From an uncultured Flavobacteriaceae bacterium (GTDB taxonomy: Bacteria; Bacteroidota; Bacteroidia; Flavobacteriales; Flavobacteriaceae), in NCBI GenBank assembly GCA_938020445.1, contig CALIIC010000166.1:1-39547 (forward strand): DNA of 39,547 nt, written 5' to 3'. Under the pieces are notes generated by a model, which saw only the letters and a list, made by a program, of their open reading frames with translations, was not told where the DNA came from and made no database searches. Below, piece after piece: positions 1-9,500 of the stretch; positions within the stretch are counted from its first letter, which is position 1; the number at the start of each line of letters is the position of its first letter. A program made the position numbers and the translations under genes.

Positions 1-34
1 CTGAAGATACGAATAATATCTTTTTGCCATTCAT
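1..34 (-). CDS. glgA: Glycogen synthase, first 11 codons only (partial)
   Basis: Only the start of this gene lies in the window. Read leftward from an ATG at 34, the codons give MNGKKILFVSS. This matches the opening beta strand of bacterial glycogen synthases (GT5 family), which transfer glucose from ADP-glucose to a growing glucan. The divergent pairing of a glycogen synthase with panC-panD is common in Flavobacteriaceae and supports the call. A perfect TAnnTTTG element at 71-78 on the same strand sits about 35 bases upstream of the start. The other frame open here gives no recognisable product. The identification rests on eleven residues and context, so it is probable rather than certain. 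Confidence 0.72.
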   Translation of the reverse strand, partial: MNGKKILFVSS

Positions 35-70
35 AAAAGCTGTGTTTCGTTAACGCTGTAAACAGAATTG

Positions 71-78
71 CAAAACTA
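71..78 (-). promoter_or_regulatory. Bacteroidetes-type -7 promoter element for glgA
   Basis: The minus strand reads TAGTTTTG, a full match to the TAnnTTTG -7 consensus of Bacteroidetes housekeeping promoters. Transcription would begin near 64, about 30 bases ahead of the glgA ATG. No clear -33 TTG is visible at the usual 17-23 base distance. Confidence 0.4.
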
Positions 79-109
79 CAAAAATTATGTAGATTAGCCG
101 TATTTGTAG

Positions 110-117
110 TAAGTTTG
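110..117 (+). promoter_or_regulatory. Bacteroidetes-type -7 promoter element for panC-panD
   Basis: TAAGTTTG matches TAnnTTTG fully and lies 20 bases before the panC ATG. It is back to back with the glgA element at 71-78, so the two divergent genes have separate promoters in a 103-base region. A TTG at -33 is not evident. Confidence 0.42.
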
Positions 118-137
118 CTGCCATTTAAAAGAGATTT

Positions 138-983
138 ATGCCGCTTATCGAGACCGAAAACGAGTTAAGAACACATTTATCATCGATTCTTGAAAACAAG
201 GTTCTCGGTTTGGTCCCTACCATGGGGGCCTTACATAAAGGACATGCATCCCTAATAAAAAAGGCGGTTTCTGAAAATGATTTCGTAGTGGTCACCATAT
301 TTGTGAACCCTACCCAGTTTGATAACCAAGAGGATCTTAAAAAATATCCTAAAACACTGGAAGCAGATCAGAAGCTTATTCATGCAATATCTGATGCAAT
401 ACTAATTTTCGCTCCTTCAGTGGGCGAAATGTACCGAAATGAAGTACAATCAAAAGTGTATGATTTTGGTGGATTGGAAAATGTTATGGAAGGTGCTTTT
501 CGCGACGGACACTTTGATGGAGTAGGTACCATTGTCTCTACTCTACTGAAAATGGTACAGCCAACGAATGCTTATTTCGGAGAAAAAGACTTTCAACAAC
601 TTCAAATAATTAGAAAACTCGTTGAAATTGAAAAATTAGACGTAACCATTGTGGGCTGCCCAATTGTCAGGGAAGCAAATGGCCTGGCGATGAGCTCAAG
701 AAACGAACGTTTACCAAAGGCCCTGCGGCAAGAAGCCTCCTTTATATATGATACGCTGGTTGCTGCCAAACAAAAATTTGGCACGAAAAGTGCTAATGAT
801 ATAGAGGATTGGGTTACAGAACAGTTTGAAAAGCACCCTGATCTTCGACTGGAATATATGATCATTACAGACGTTGATCGATTGCTCCCGGTTACTAAAA
901 AACAACAAAACAAAAAATATAGGGCGTTTATTGCCGTTTATGCCAACGAAGTACGTCTCATAGACAACATCGCTCTAAATTAA
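138..983 (+). CDS. panC: Pantothenate synthetase (pantoate--beta-alanine ligase)
   Basis: Cytoplasmic enzyme that joins pantoate to beta-alanine with ATP, giving pantothenate, the precursor of coenzyme A. The 281-residue length is normal for PanC. Visible signatures are [10 protein letters not shown] at residues 27-36, containing the HxGH nucleotidyltransferase motif (H33 and H36), FVNPTQF (pantoate pocket), and SSRN near residue 188, the KMSKS-equivalent loop. The ATG at 138 places the first motif at the usual distance from the N-terminus. panD follows 13 bases after the stop, so the beta-alanine-producing enzyme and its consumer are very likely co-transcribed. Confidence 0.97.
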   Translation: MPLIETENELRTHLSSILENKVLGLVPTMGALHKGHASLIKKAVSENDFVVVTIFVNPTQFDNQEDLKKYPKTLEADQKLIHAISDAILIFAPSVGEMYRNEVQSKVYDFGGLENVMEGAFRDGHFDGVGTIVSTLLKMVQPTNAYFGEKDFQQLQIIRKLVEIEKLDVTIVGCPIVREANGLAMSSRNERLPKALRQEASFIYDTLVAAKQKFGTKSANDIEDWVTEQFEKHPDLRLEYMIITDVDRLLPVTKKQQNKKYRAFIAVYANEVRLIDNIALN

Positions 984-996
984 TGAACCTAGAACT

Positions 997-1347
997 ATGC
1001 AAATTCAAGTAGTAAAATCAAAAATACATCGCGTAAAGGTGACCGGTGCCGACCTTAATTATATCGGAAGCATTACCATAGACGAAGATTTGATGGATGC
1101 CGCCAATTTAGTACAGGGTGAAAAAATACAGATTGTAAACAATAACAATGGCGAACGTCTTGAAACCTATGCTATCCCCGGACCAAGAGGTAGTGGGGAA
1201 ATTACGCTAAACGGTGCAGCCGCCCGTAAAGTGGCAGTCGGGGACATCCTTATCCTCATCGCCTACGCTTGGATGCCTATGGAAGACGCCAAAAAGTTCA
1301 ACCCAGCTCTCGTATTTCCAAATGAAGCCGACAATTTGTTGCGGTAG
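997..1347 (+). CDS. panD: Aspartate 1-decarboxylase, pyruvoyl-dependent
   Basis: Makes beta-alanine from L-aspartate for the PanC reaction. The proenzyme of 116 residues cleaves itself to form a pyruvoyl cofactor. The self-processing site is present as Gly24-Ser25 in YIGSITID. Lys9, Arg54 and Tyr58, which are active-site positions in the E. coli enzyme, occur at the same numbers. NGAAARK, near residues 72-78, is the conserved segment that helps processing. It is the second gene of the panC-panD unit. All key residues are intact, so the enzyme should be active. Confidence 0.97.
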   Translation: MQIQVVKSKIHRVKVTGADLNYIGSITIDEDLMDAANLVQGEKIQIVNNNNGERLETYAIPGPRGSGEITLNGAAARKVAVGDILILIAYAWMPMEDAKKFNPALVFPNEADNLLR

Positions 1348-1438
1348 TCTTTTTTAGATATATTCTCCCTTTTTCTGACCTTTTTGATAAGAACTTGGTT
1401 AAATTCGAACTACAGAAACCTCTATTAACCATATTTTT

Positions 1439-2404
1439 TTGACCGATTCATTAAAAAAAACCCTTAAAACAATCATACCTATTGCACTGGGAGTCTTCTT
1501 GGTTTGGTATTGGTACTCTAGAACTTCTCCCACAGATCGCGATCAGATTCTTTTTTACATCAAAAATGCCGACCTGTTTTGGGTAAGTATTTCTATTTTT
1601 CTAGGGATTTTAGGCCATATTTCCCGCGCAATTCGTTGGAGCTATCTTTTAGAACCTCTGGGTTATAAACCCCGGTTGCGAAACAATATCTTTATTATTC
1701 TAATGGCATATTTTGCCAACCTTGGTATTCCTAGAACGGGTGAGTTTCTTAGGGCAACGGCCTTGGCAACCTATGAAAAAGTACCTTTCGAAAAAGGGTT
1801 CGGCACCATCGTTACCGAACGCGTGGTAGATGTGTTCATGCTACTACTGGTCGTAACGGTCACATTGCTTTTGCAGACCAATGTGATACTCGATTTTTTC
1901 CAGGAAAAAGGCTTTGATTTTCAGAACATTCTATTGTTAATGGCGGCCGGACTTATTACATTGCTTATCTTTTTTGTTTTTATCAAAAAATCAAAACATC
2001 CGTTTGCTTTAAAAATAAAAGGCTTCGTTACGGGGCTTTTAGATGGTGTTCTTAGTATTTTTAAAATGAAGAATAAATGGGCTTTTGTATTTCATACACT
2101 CTTTATTTGGGGCTGCTACATAGGAATGCTATGGGTCATTAAATATACCGTGCCCGATACGATACACCTTTCTTTAAGCGAGCTCATGGTCGCCTTTGTG
2201 GCAGGGGCTTTTGCGATGGCGACCACGAACGGCGGCGTAGGCCTCTATCCCATAGCGGTAAGCAAGGCATTGGCCATTTTTGGAATCGCCTCAGTATCGG
2301 GAGATGCCTTCGGTTGGATAATGTGGATTGCACAAACACTTATGATCGTGGTTTTTGGTGCAATATCTTTTCTGTTGTTACCGTTATTGAACAAAGACAA
2401 ATAA
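1439..2404 (+). CDS. YbhN/LPG-synthase-type flippase-like membrane protein
   Basis: A polytopic inner-membrane protein of 321 residues with about eight hydrophobic segments, matching the lysylphosphatidylglycerol synthase transmembrane family (PF03706, YbhN/AglD-like). The hallmarks are a first segment near residues 12-26, the motif GHISRAIRWSYLL near 60-72, GIPRTGEFLRA near 96-106, and GGVGLYPIA near 261-269. Members of this fold without the soluble synthetase domain are of uncertain function, and lipid-linked substrate transfer is often suggested. The start is TTG at 1439; it gives the short basic N-terminus seen in relatives, and no ATG fits. The esterase-like gene follows 27 bases downstream, probably in the same transcript. 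Confidence 0.82.
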   Translation: MTDSLKKTLKTIIPIALGVFLVWYWYSRTSPTDRDQILFYIKNADLFWVSISIFLGILGHISRAIRWSYLLEPLGYKPRLRNNIFIILMAYFANLGIPRTGEFLRATALATYEKVPFEKGFGTIVTERVVDVFMLLLVVTVTLLLQTNVILDFFQEKGFDFQNILLLMAAGLITLLIFFVFIKKSKHPFALKIKGFVTGLLDGVLSIFKMKNKWAFVFHTLFIWGCYIGMLWVIKYTVPDTIHLSLSELMVAFVAGAFAMATTNGGVGLYPIAVSKALAIFGIASVSGDAFGWIMWIAQTLMIVVFGAISFLLLPLLNKDK

Positions 2405-2431
2405 CCGTCTTTGCAAACCAAACAGTCTACC

Positions 2432-3574
2432 ATGAAGCGTATTATCTTCGTCTTTGCCCTTATTTTCAGCTATGGGCTAAGCGCACAAGTCACTCAAGAA
2501 ATATTCGAATCTTTTAAACTTCAAGAACGTAGGGATGTCCTATATTATATTCCCGAAGACTACGACGAAGAAAAAAAATACCCGTTGGTTATTGTACTAG
2601 ATGCCGAGTATTTGTACGAACAGGTAGTTGCCAACGCCAAGTTTTACAGTAAATTTCATGGAATGCCCGAGATGATCGTGGTGGGTATCAATCAAAATCA
2701 AAATAGTGTTCGATTGGATGATTGCGCCTTCGAGGAAGACAGCGGCCTCCCTTCCGAAAAGGGAAAACAGTTTTTCGAATTCCTTGGAATGGAGCTCATC
2801 CCTTACCTAGATTTAAACTACAATACCGCACCATTCAAAATGATAGTAGGGTATGATATCACTGCGAATTTTGCCAACTATTGGCTCTATAAGGAAAATT
2901 CCTTGTTCAATGCCTATGTTAGCATCTCCCCTACTTTGGCCCCTGGCATGGAAAGTAATGTTCCCGCCCGACTGGGAGATCACAACAAAAAAATCTTCTA
3001 CCAGTTGATTATGGAAGATGAAAAAAATAAGTACACGAAAAGAATTAAAGAAATGGACAAGGCCATCAAGGCCGTTGAAAAAGAAAGCCTCTATTACTAC
3101 TATGATGAATACGCCGGTGCGGACCATATTTCAATAGCTGCATATGGTATAGGTAGGGCCTTTGATAATATTTTCGGAATGTTCAAACCTATTAGCCCCA
3201 AAGAATATAAAGAGCAAATACTTACTTCGGAAGAGCCTGTTTTTCAATATTTACAGAATAAGTACGAAAGTATCCAAGATTTGTTCGGGCTTCAAAAGCC
3301 AGTCGAATTGAACGATATTATGGCAATCTATGCCGGTATCCGGAAAAAAGAGGATTACGAATCGTTGAAGCCATTATCAGATCTTTGTAAAACAGAATTT
3401 ATGGGCACTATGCTCGGGTTCTATTTTGAAGGAGAGTACTACGAGCAAATGGGCGAACCTAAAAAAGCCTTGAAAACTTTTGAAAAAGCCTTTGGAATGG
3501 ATGAAATCGATTTCCTCACCAAAGAAATGGCCTTGGAAAAAATCGATGCCTTGAAAGCCGATTTTGGGTTCTAA
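2432..3574 (+). CDS. Exported esterase-fold protein lacking the usual serine nucleophile
   Basis: Begins with a signal peptide (MKRIIFVFALIFSYGLSAQ), so the ATG at 2432 is preferred over the TTG 21 bases upstream; the protein has 380 residues. The region from about residue 20 to 255 resembles the alpha/beta-hydrolase esterase family (PF00756, esterase D/Fes type): DVLYYIPEDYDEEKKYPLV, then a nucleophile-elbow position, NAYVSISPTL, and a late GADHIS that carries His232. At the elbow, where family members have GxSxGG, this protein reads VGYDITAN with Asp142 instead of Ser. The C-terminal ~120 residues are helical and may include a TPR-like pair (EQMGEPKKALKTFEKAF). It is probably a non-catalytic or altered relative. 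It follows the YbhN-like gene at short distance. Confidence 0.72.
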   Translation: MKRIIFVFALIFSYGLSAQVTQEIFESFKLQERRDVLYYIPEDYDEEKKYPLVIVLDAEYLYEQVVANAKFYSKFHGMPEMIVVGINQNQNSVRLDDCAFEEDSGLPSEKGKQFFEFLGMELIPYLDLNYNTAPFKMIVGYDITANFANYWLYKENSLFNAYVSISPTLAPGMESNVPARLGDHNKKIFYQLIMEDEKNKYTKRIKEMDKAIKAVEKESLYYYYDEYAGADHISIAAYGIGRAFDNIFGMFKPISPKEYKEQILTSEEPVFQYLQNKYESIQDLFGLQKPVELNDIMAIYAGIRKKEDYESLKPLSDLCKTEFMGTMLGFYFEGEYYEQMGEPKKALKTFEKAFGMDEIDFLTKEMALEKIDALKADFGF

Positions 3575-3845
3575 ACCCTTCCTTACTCTTATTTAAAGAA
3601 AAACAAGGTCAATCCCCCTCTTATTTTGGGGAGTACTTTTAACCTATTTTGCATTTAAAAGTTACTTTGTAGTCTGGTAGAATAACATAGTAGGTGCATT
3701 CACCATGGTAGCTTTCGCATATGCTATAATCAAATATAGGAATACCAAGACAGCGTAACAGGCTTTTTAAATGGTTGCAGAACTGTAAAAGGAGTAACTA
3801 TCCGTCTCAAAGTTTTATCTTCGCCAAAACCTTTTTTTCCAAGGC

Positions 3846-5207
3846 ATGGCCAAAACCAAAACTACTTTTTTTTGTCAAAATTGCGGTACCCAATATGCTA
3901 AATGGGTCGGACAATGCTCCGCGTGTAAAGAATGGAACACCGTGGTAGAGGAATTGGTGCAAAAACCTGAAAAAACCGCTTGGAAAGCGAGTTCGTCCGT
4001 AGCCAGGAAAAAAGCCAAACCCATTCTTGTAAAGGAAATAAATATTGAAAGGGAGGTACGCTTAGACACCTTTGACCTCGAGTTCAACCGCGTATTGGGA
4101 GGTGGTATCGTTCCCGGTTCTTTGGTCCTCCTTGGTGGGGAGCCAGGTGTTGGCAAAAGTACTTTGTTATTACAAATCGCTTTAAAACTTCCTTATAAGA
4201 CCTTATATGTTTCGGGAGAGGAAAGTCAAAAACAGATCAAAATGCGGGCAGATCGCATACGGCCCAATAGCGAAACCTGTTTGATTTTGACCGAAACCAA
4301 AACCCAGAACATCTTTCAACAAATAGAGGCGACCGAGCCCGATATCGTGGTTATCGACTCTATACAGACCTTACATTCTGACTATATTGAATCGGCAGCG
4401 GGAAGCATTTCCCAAATTCGGGAATGTACGGCCGAGCTTATAAAGTTTGCCAAGGAAACCAATACCCCTGTAATTCTAATAGGCCATATTACAAAAGACG
4501 GCTCCATAGCCGGTCCTAAAATTTTAGAACATATGGTCGATACCGTATTGCAATTCGAGGGGGATCGTAATTATGTATATCGTATTCTACGTTCTTTAAA
4601 AAATCGTTTTGGATCTACTGCCGAATTGGGCATCTATGAAATGCAGAGTGGCGGTTTACGACAAGTAAACAACCCATCTGAAATTCTCATATCAAAAAAT
4701 GACGAAGGGCTTAGCGGTACGGCTATTGCTTCGACCGTGGAAGGGATGCGCCCTTTAATGATTGAAATACAGGCATTGGTGAGTACAGCCGTTTACGGTA
4801 CTCCGCAACGTTCAACAACAGGCTACAATGCCAAGCGATTGAATATGCTTTTGGCGGTCCTTGAAAAAAGAGCTGGCTTTAAATTGGGTGCAAAAGACGT
4901 TTTTCTTAATATCACGGGAGGCATCTCTGTAGACGATCCGGCTATTGATCTCGCCGTCATTGCCGCCATTCTTTCAAGCAATGAAGATATCCCTATCGCA
5001 AAAGGGGTCTGTTTTGCAGCTGAAGTAGGTTTGGCGGGTGAAATTCGACCCGTACAACGGGTTGAACAGCGCATTTCTGAAGCCGAAAAATTAGGCTTTA
5101 CTACTATTTACGTTTCCAAAAACAACAAAATAGGACTAAAAAACACCAAAATTCAAGTGCAATTAGCTACTAGGATCGAGGATGTAGTAAGCGGATTGTT
5201 TGGATAA
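3846..5207 (+). CDS. radA: DNA repair protein RadA
   Basis: RecA-related ATPase that helps branch migration and processing of recombination intermediates. Its 453 residues show the full family layout: a four-cysteine zinc finger (C10, C13, C24, C27), a RecA-like core with Walker A GGEPGVGKST near residues 96-105, Walker B ending in VVIDSIQT, the RadA-specific KNRFG motif near 251-255, and a C-terminal Lon-protease-like domain without the Lon catalytic dyad. The ATG at 3846 puts the zinc finger at its normal place. A -7-like TATCTTCG with one mismatch lies about 30 bases upstream. The gene converges on the aldo/keto reductase with a single base between the two stops. Confidence 0.97.
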   Translation: MAKTKTTFFCQNCGTQYAKWVGQCSACKEWNTVVEELVQKPEKTAWKASSSVARKKAKPILVKEINIEREVRLDTFDLEFNRVLGGGIVPGSLVLLGGEPGVGKSTLLLQIALKLPYKTLYVSGEESQKQIKMRADRIRPNSETCLILTETKTQNIFQQIEATEPDIVVIDSIQTLHSDYIESAAGSISQIRECTAELIKFAKETNTPVILIGHITKDGSIAGPKILEHMVDTVLQFEGDRNYVYRILRSLKNRFGSTAELGIYEMQSGGLRQVNNPSEILISKNDEGLSGTAIASTVEGMRPLMIEIQALVSTAVYGTPQRSTTGYNAKRLNMLLAVLEKRAGFKLGAKDVFLNITGGISVDDPAIDLAVIAAILSSNEDIPIAKGVCFAAEVGLAGEIRPVQRVEQRISEAEKLGFTTIYVSKNNKIGLKNTKIQVQLATRIEDVVSGLFG

Positions 5208-5208
5208 A

Positions 5209-6249
5209 TTACGGTGCCGGATTTGGTATCTCGTTATGTATAGCTTCGATTTTTTGCAATATTTCCTCGGTTAAAACCACATCGATACTTGCGATATTTT
5301 CCTGCAACTGTTTCATGGAGGTAGCCCCGATAATATTGCTTGTCAAGAAAGGGCGGGTGTTTACAAAGGCAAGCGACATTTGGGTCAAAGAAAGATCGTT
5401 CGCCTGTGCTAATTCGTAGTACTTTTGAGTTGCTGCAACGGCTGTTTCGCCGCTGTATCTACTATAGTTCGGAAAAAGGGTTATGCGTGCGTTATCTGGT
5501 TTTCTATCCCCTAAATACTTTCCGCTCAAAACACCAAAACCCAAAGGAGAATAGGCAAGCAATCCTATTTTCTCACGATGGGAAACCTCTGCGTTTCCTA
5601 CCTCAAAAAGTCGGTTTAAAAGTGAATAAGGGTTTTGAATGGTACTCATTCGCGGCAAGCTTGCATGCACCTTACTTTCTTCTAAATAGCGCATGGTGCC
5701 CCAAGGCGTTTCGTTCGACAAACCCACCTGACGTATCTTTCCTTCACGAATCAGATCACGCAAGGTCTCCAAAACCTGATGTATATTATCTTCCCAATAA
5801 TCCGTAGCACTGGGAGTATATCCTCGCTGTCCAAAATAGTTCGTATTCCTGTCGGGCCAATGCAATTGATACAGGTCTATATAATCGGTTTGAAGCCGCT
5901 CCAAACTACCCTCAACGGCTGTAATTATTGATTCCCTTGTAAAGCCGGTGGTTCGAATGAATTTTGTGAATTCGGCTCTTCCAGCAATTTTGGAGCCTAG
6001 GATCACTTTATCACGATTGCCCGTTTTTTTAAACCAAGTACCAATAATTTTCTCGGTTTCAGCGTACCTATCCGGGTGGGCGGGTACGGGGTACAACTCA
6101 GCTGTGTCGAAAAAGTTAACTCCTTGGTCTAGGGCATAATCCATTTGTTCATGCCCTTCTGCCTCAGAATTTTGCTTTCCCCAGGTCATTGTTCCCAAAC
6201 AAATCTTACTTACATCAATATCGGTATGTGGTAGTTTTGTGTACTTCAT
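5209..6249 (-). CDS. Aldo/keto reductase, Tas-like
   Basis: Cytoplasmic NADPH-dependent oxidoreductase of the aldo/keto reductase superfamily, closest in pattern to the E. coli Tas branch; the physiological substrate cannot be told from sequence. The catalytic tetrad is complete: Asp48 and Tyr53 in FFDTAELYP, Lys87 in LGSK, and His130 in YQLHWPD. The start chosen is the ATG at 6249 (MKYTKLPHTD), giving 346 residues, the family length. The longer reading from 6309 would start upstream of a perfect TAnnTTTG promoter element at 6280-6287 and has no homologous look. The gene is monocistronic here and faces radA tail to tail. Confidence 0.93.
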   Translation of the reverse strand: MKYTKLPHTDIDVSKICLGTMTWGKQNSEAEGHEQMDYALDQGVNFFDTAELYPVPAHPDRYAETEKIIGTWFKKTGNRDKVILGSKIAGRAEFTKFIRTTGFTRESIITAVEGSLERLQTDYIDLYQLHWPDRNTNYFGQRGYTPSATDYWEDNIHQVLETLRDLIREGKIRQVGLSNETPWGTMRYLEESKVHASLPRMSTIQNPYSLLNRLFEVGNAEVSHREKIGLLAYSPLGFGVLSGKYLGDRKPDNARITLFPNYSRYSGETAVAATQKYYELAQANDLSLTQMSLAFVNTRPFLTSNIIGATSMKQLQENIASIDVVLTEEILQKIEAIHNEIPNPAP

Positions 6250-6279
6250 TTGTTCAATAAGAAGATTAAATACGAACTT

Positions 6280-6287
6280 CAAATTTA
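6280..6287 (-). promoter_or_regulatory. -7 promoter element (with -33 TTG) for the aldo/keto reductase
   Basis: Minus strand TAAATTTG matches TAnnTTTG. A TTG on the same strand at 6309-6311 is 21 bases upstream, within the 17-23 base spacing described for Flavobacterium. Transcription would begin near 6273, giving a leader of about 24 bases to the ATG at 6249. This argues against the longer open frame starting at 6309. Confidence 0.5.
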
Positions 6288-6407
6288 AGAATAATAGGTG
6301 GTTTCCCACAAGAAGTTGGCAACGATACCTAAATTCCTAAAAAACAGGATTTTATCGAATTTTGAATCCGTTCAACGGCGTTTTTTAGCCATCTCGCCGC
6401 TCTGATA

Positions 6408-6415
6408 TAGCTTTG
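6408..6415 (+). promoter_or_regulatory. Candidate -7 promoter element for the giant SprB-like gene
   Basis: TAGCTTTG fits TAnnTTTG exactly, about 140 bases before the ATG at 6554. A second, one-mismatch element TAACTTTC at 6481-6488 would give a shorter leader. No good -33 TTG was found for the first one. Confidence 0.35.
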
Positions 6416-6553
6416 TTTTCGATAAACTACGTTTAATTTTAACAATTTAATACTAAAGCCCTTTAAAAAACGTTAGTTTATAACTTTCTGCGTGAATTTT
6501 TCCCCAAAGGATTTATGCGGACAGTACCATACTAAATAACTAAAAGCCTACTT

Positions 6554-9500
6554 ATGACCTTTTCAAAGGAATCCTTGCGCTTCAAAAAAGCGGCGACGCT
6601 TTTTCTCTTGGCCCTGACCGTAACTTCCCTTTTTGGATACGTTATCCCATTGGCATTCACCACTTCTGAAGAAGAACCTAAAGAGACCCTGACGACTGTT
6701 TTACCTGGTATCCACCCTTTGGATGGAATTTCAGATGGTACTGTTATTTGTGGTAACGACGGTAGTACACTGCATGAGATTTATTTGTGTGGGGCCAGTG
6801 ACGAACGTTTGTTGAATACGAACATTTCCAATCTAAAACAAATAGTATGGGCACGCTTACAAGAAGGAAGTTGTACAGCTGCGGCCACTAATTGTGCCAA
6901 TACGGCCCCGAGTTGTGTTTGGAACCAAGTCGGCACCAACACCCAATACAATGTTGTGGAAGGTGGCGAGTATCGCATTGTCGTACAATACAATGATAAT
7001 ACTTCAGAGCGTTTCTTTTTTAATGTGTATGAAAACGGATTAAACCCAACCTCGGTAATCTCCAATATCGATTGTGGCGCTCCTGGTTCTATAACCATAA
7101 ACAACGTTCCCTCTAACTATGAGTTCAGCATTAACAATGGAGGATCTTGGCAGGCTTCCAACGTCTTTTCCATTACTTCTGTTAATTCCTATGATATTCG
7201 TATCCGTAGAACCGACGGAAACGAAGGGTGTACTTTTGAACTGAATGACCTCTTGGTAAACAACAATAGCATAGATGCTTCTGCGACCGTACTTCCTATT
7301 ACTTGTAATACCTCCAAAGGGGGAATAGAAGTGGCTATTAACAATGCTTCCTCGAGCTATATTTACAAGCTTAGCCTTGGAGGAAGTCTTGTAAGCTCTT
7401 CAGGACCTGTGACAGCCGCTACCCATACCTTTGCAGATTTAGATGCGGGAGTTTATGATATTGAAATTACGTTGGCAGGTGCTTCCACTTGTACCTGGAA
7501 CGGTTCCGCTACCGTTGCGAATTTCCAAAATATTCAACCAATAGTAGTGGTTACCAAAAATATAGATTGTTCTGATGGGATTATCACGGTCACCCAATCG
7601 GGCGGTACTGCCCCTTACCAATACAGCACTGACGGTGGCACCAATTACACTCCTTTCGATAGTGGAAATCAAACGACGATCGTAGCAAGTTCTGCAGGTT
7701 CGTATACAGTGACCGTAAAAGATGCCAACGATTGTGAAGTAAGCGCCAATGCCGTTAATGTCATTGCCGAACCCGAAATTACGTACACTGTAAACCCAAG
7801 AGATATAAGTTGTAATGGTACTGACGACGGTAGTGTAACAGTAGATGTTACCAACACCCAAGGCTATTCTATTACCTATAGCATTGATGGTGGAGGCAAT
7901 TTTCAGACTTCGAACGTATTCAGTAATCTGGCATCAGGAAGTTACACGGTTATTATCAGAAAAGAAAAAGCCGGCGGATCCTGCGATATTACCGCTAGTT
8001 CGGTGGATGTAAATCCAAGTCCGGCCTTTACGGCAAGCGCGGCCGTTACACAAGAAATTGATTGTACTACCGGATCTGCAACCCTTTCGGGAACTGTAAC
8101 CACTGGTGGTACTGCACCCTTTCAATATAGTTTAAATGGCGTAGATTTTCAAGCTGCCTCTGACTTTACGGGATTGGGAGCAGGAAACTATACCATTACG
8201 GTAAAAGATGCCAACAACTGTATTGCTACTGCAGCCCAAACCGTTGCTGCGGGATCCAACCCTTCCAATATTACTTTTACGAAGAGCAATATTGATTGTG
8301 CAACCGGCGAAGCAGATGTTCAATTGACAGTAGACGGTGGAGCAGCTCCCTTTACATATAGCATAACGGCCCCGACTAGTTTCACTGCTCCGGGCGATAC
8401 TTTTAATGCCTTAACGCCCGGCACCTACACTTTTGAGGTAACCGCCAATGATGGTTGTAAAATAGTACGCACCTATACCTTAGGAAATGCTACAAGTTTT
8501 AGTTCCAATGTGCAAGTAAAAAATAACGTTTCATGTGCCGCTACCGGCACGGCCGATGGCAGCCTTGAAATTACCGTTACCGATTTTGATACTTCCTTTG
8601 ACATTGTCGTGGAAGATGGCACCGGCAGTCCTACTGCCTTTAGTGTAAGTGGTGCAACAAGCTCTCCGGTAACGATTGCTAGTTTACCGGCAGACAACTA
8701 TACCATCCGGATCAATGATCAGGCCGGTCCTTGCCAGCAGGTTGCGACGGTTACCGTTGCGGCTCCTGCTACCGCTTTAACCATAGATTCCTTCAATGTC
8801 GGCAATATGAATTGTGGCACTCCTGGTAGTGTTACGATCGAAGCCTCTGGCGGATGGGGTAGCTATACGTATTCTGTGGTGCAGCCCAATGGAACTCCCA
8901 CACCAATTCAAAGCAACAAGACCATTACCGGCCTCGACCAGGCCGGAACGCATACCATTATAGTATCCGATGTAAATGGTTGTGTAGAAAATACACAAAC
9001 TTTTGACCTTGCCGATCAGGGCGGACCTACATCTATAGTCGACGCGACGGCTTCGAACTACTGCTATAGTGCAGCAACGCTAGGGGAACTCAAAATTGAT
9101 ATTTCAGATGGTGTGGCACCTTACTTTTACACCCTAAACAACGGTACACCCCTACCAATAACTGGCGGTACCTTTACCTTGACTAACCTTACCCCGGACG
9201 ATTACATTGTGAAAGTTATTGGAGGAAATGGTTGCGAGACCATTGTTGCCGATACAAAGATAGCCGGGCAATTGTTCGCAACCCCCCAAATCACAAAACC
9301 GTTGGGTTGCGGGGCTACACCAGATGCGATTATCCAGGTGACCCCACAGGAAGGGTATGCTCCCTATACATACCGGGTCAATGGTGATCCCACACCAATA
9401 ACAGTACCGTACAGTACTACTACAGCAGGAATCTACACATTTGAGGTAACAGATGACAAAGGATGTGTTTTTACTACGGACCCTGTTGAAGTAATTGTTG

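Larger units (their letters stand above)
6250..6553. other. Non-coding region between the aldo/keto reductase and the giant protein gene
   Basis: These 304 bases hold no convincing reading frame. They carry a minus-strand promoter element for the reductase (6280-6287), a perfect plus-strand TAGCTTTG (6408-6415) and a one-mismatch TAACTTTC (6481-6488). A small inverted repeat TTGAA-TCCG-TTCAA lies at 6362-6375. The distance from the first plus-strand element to the giant gene implies a leader of about 130 bases, long for this group. No terminator or RNA gene was recognised. Confidence 0.6.

Noticed and set aside
3613-3633. CCCC/GGGG hairpin after the esterase-like gene as a terminator
   Set aside because: The stem is only four base pairs with a ten-base loop and the T run is short and displaced, so it is too weak to call.
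5340-5807. Plus-strand 155-codon frame opposite the aldo/keto reductase
   Set aside because: It lies wholly within the well-supported reductase on the other strand, and its product looks like no family.
7439-7861. Long minus-strand open frames inside the giant gene (for example 140 codons)
   Set aside because: They are shadows of the repeat-coding strand, with no start context, promoter or plausible protein composition, while the plus strand shows continuous SprB modules.
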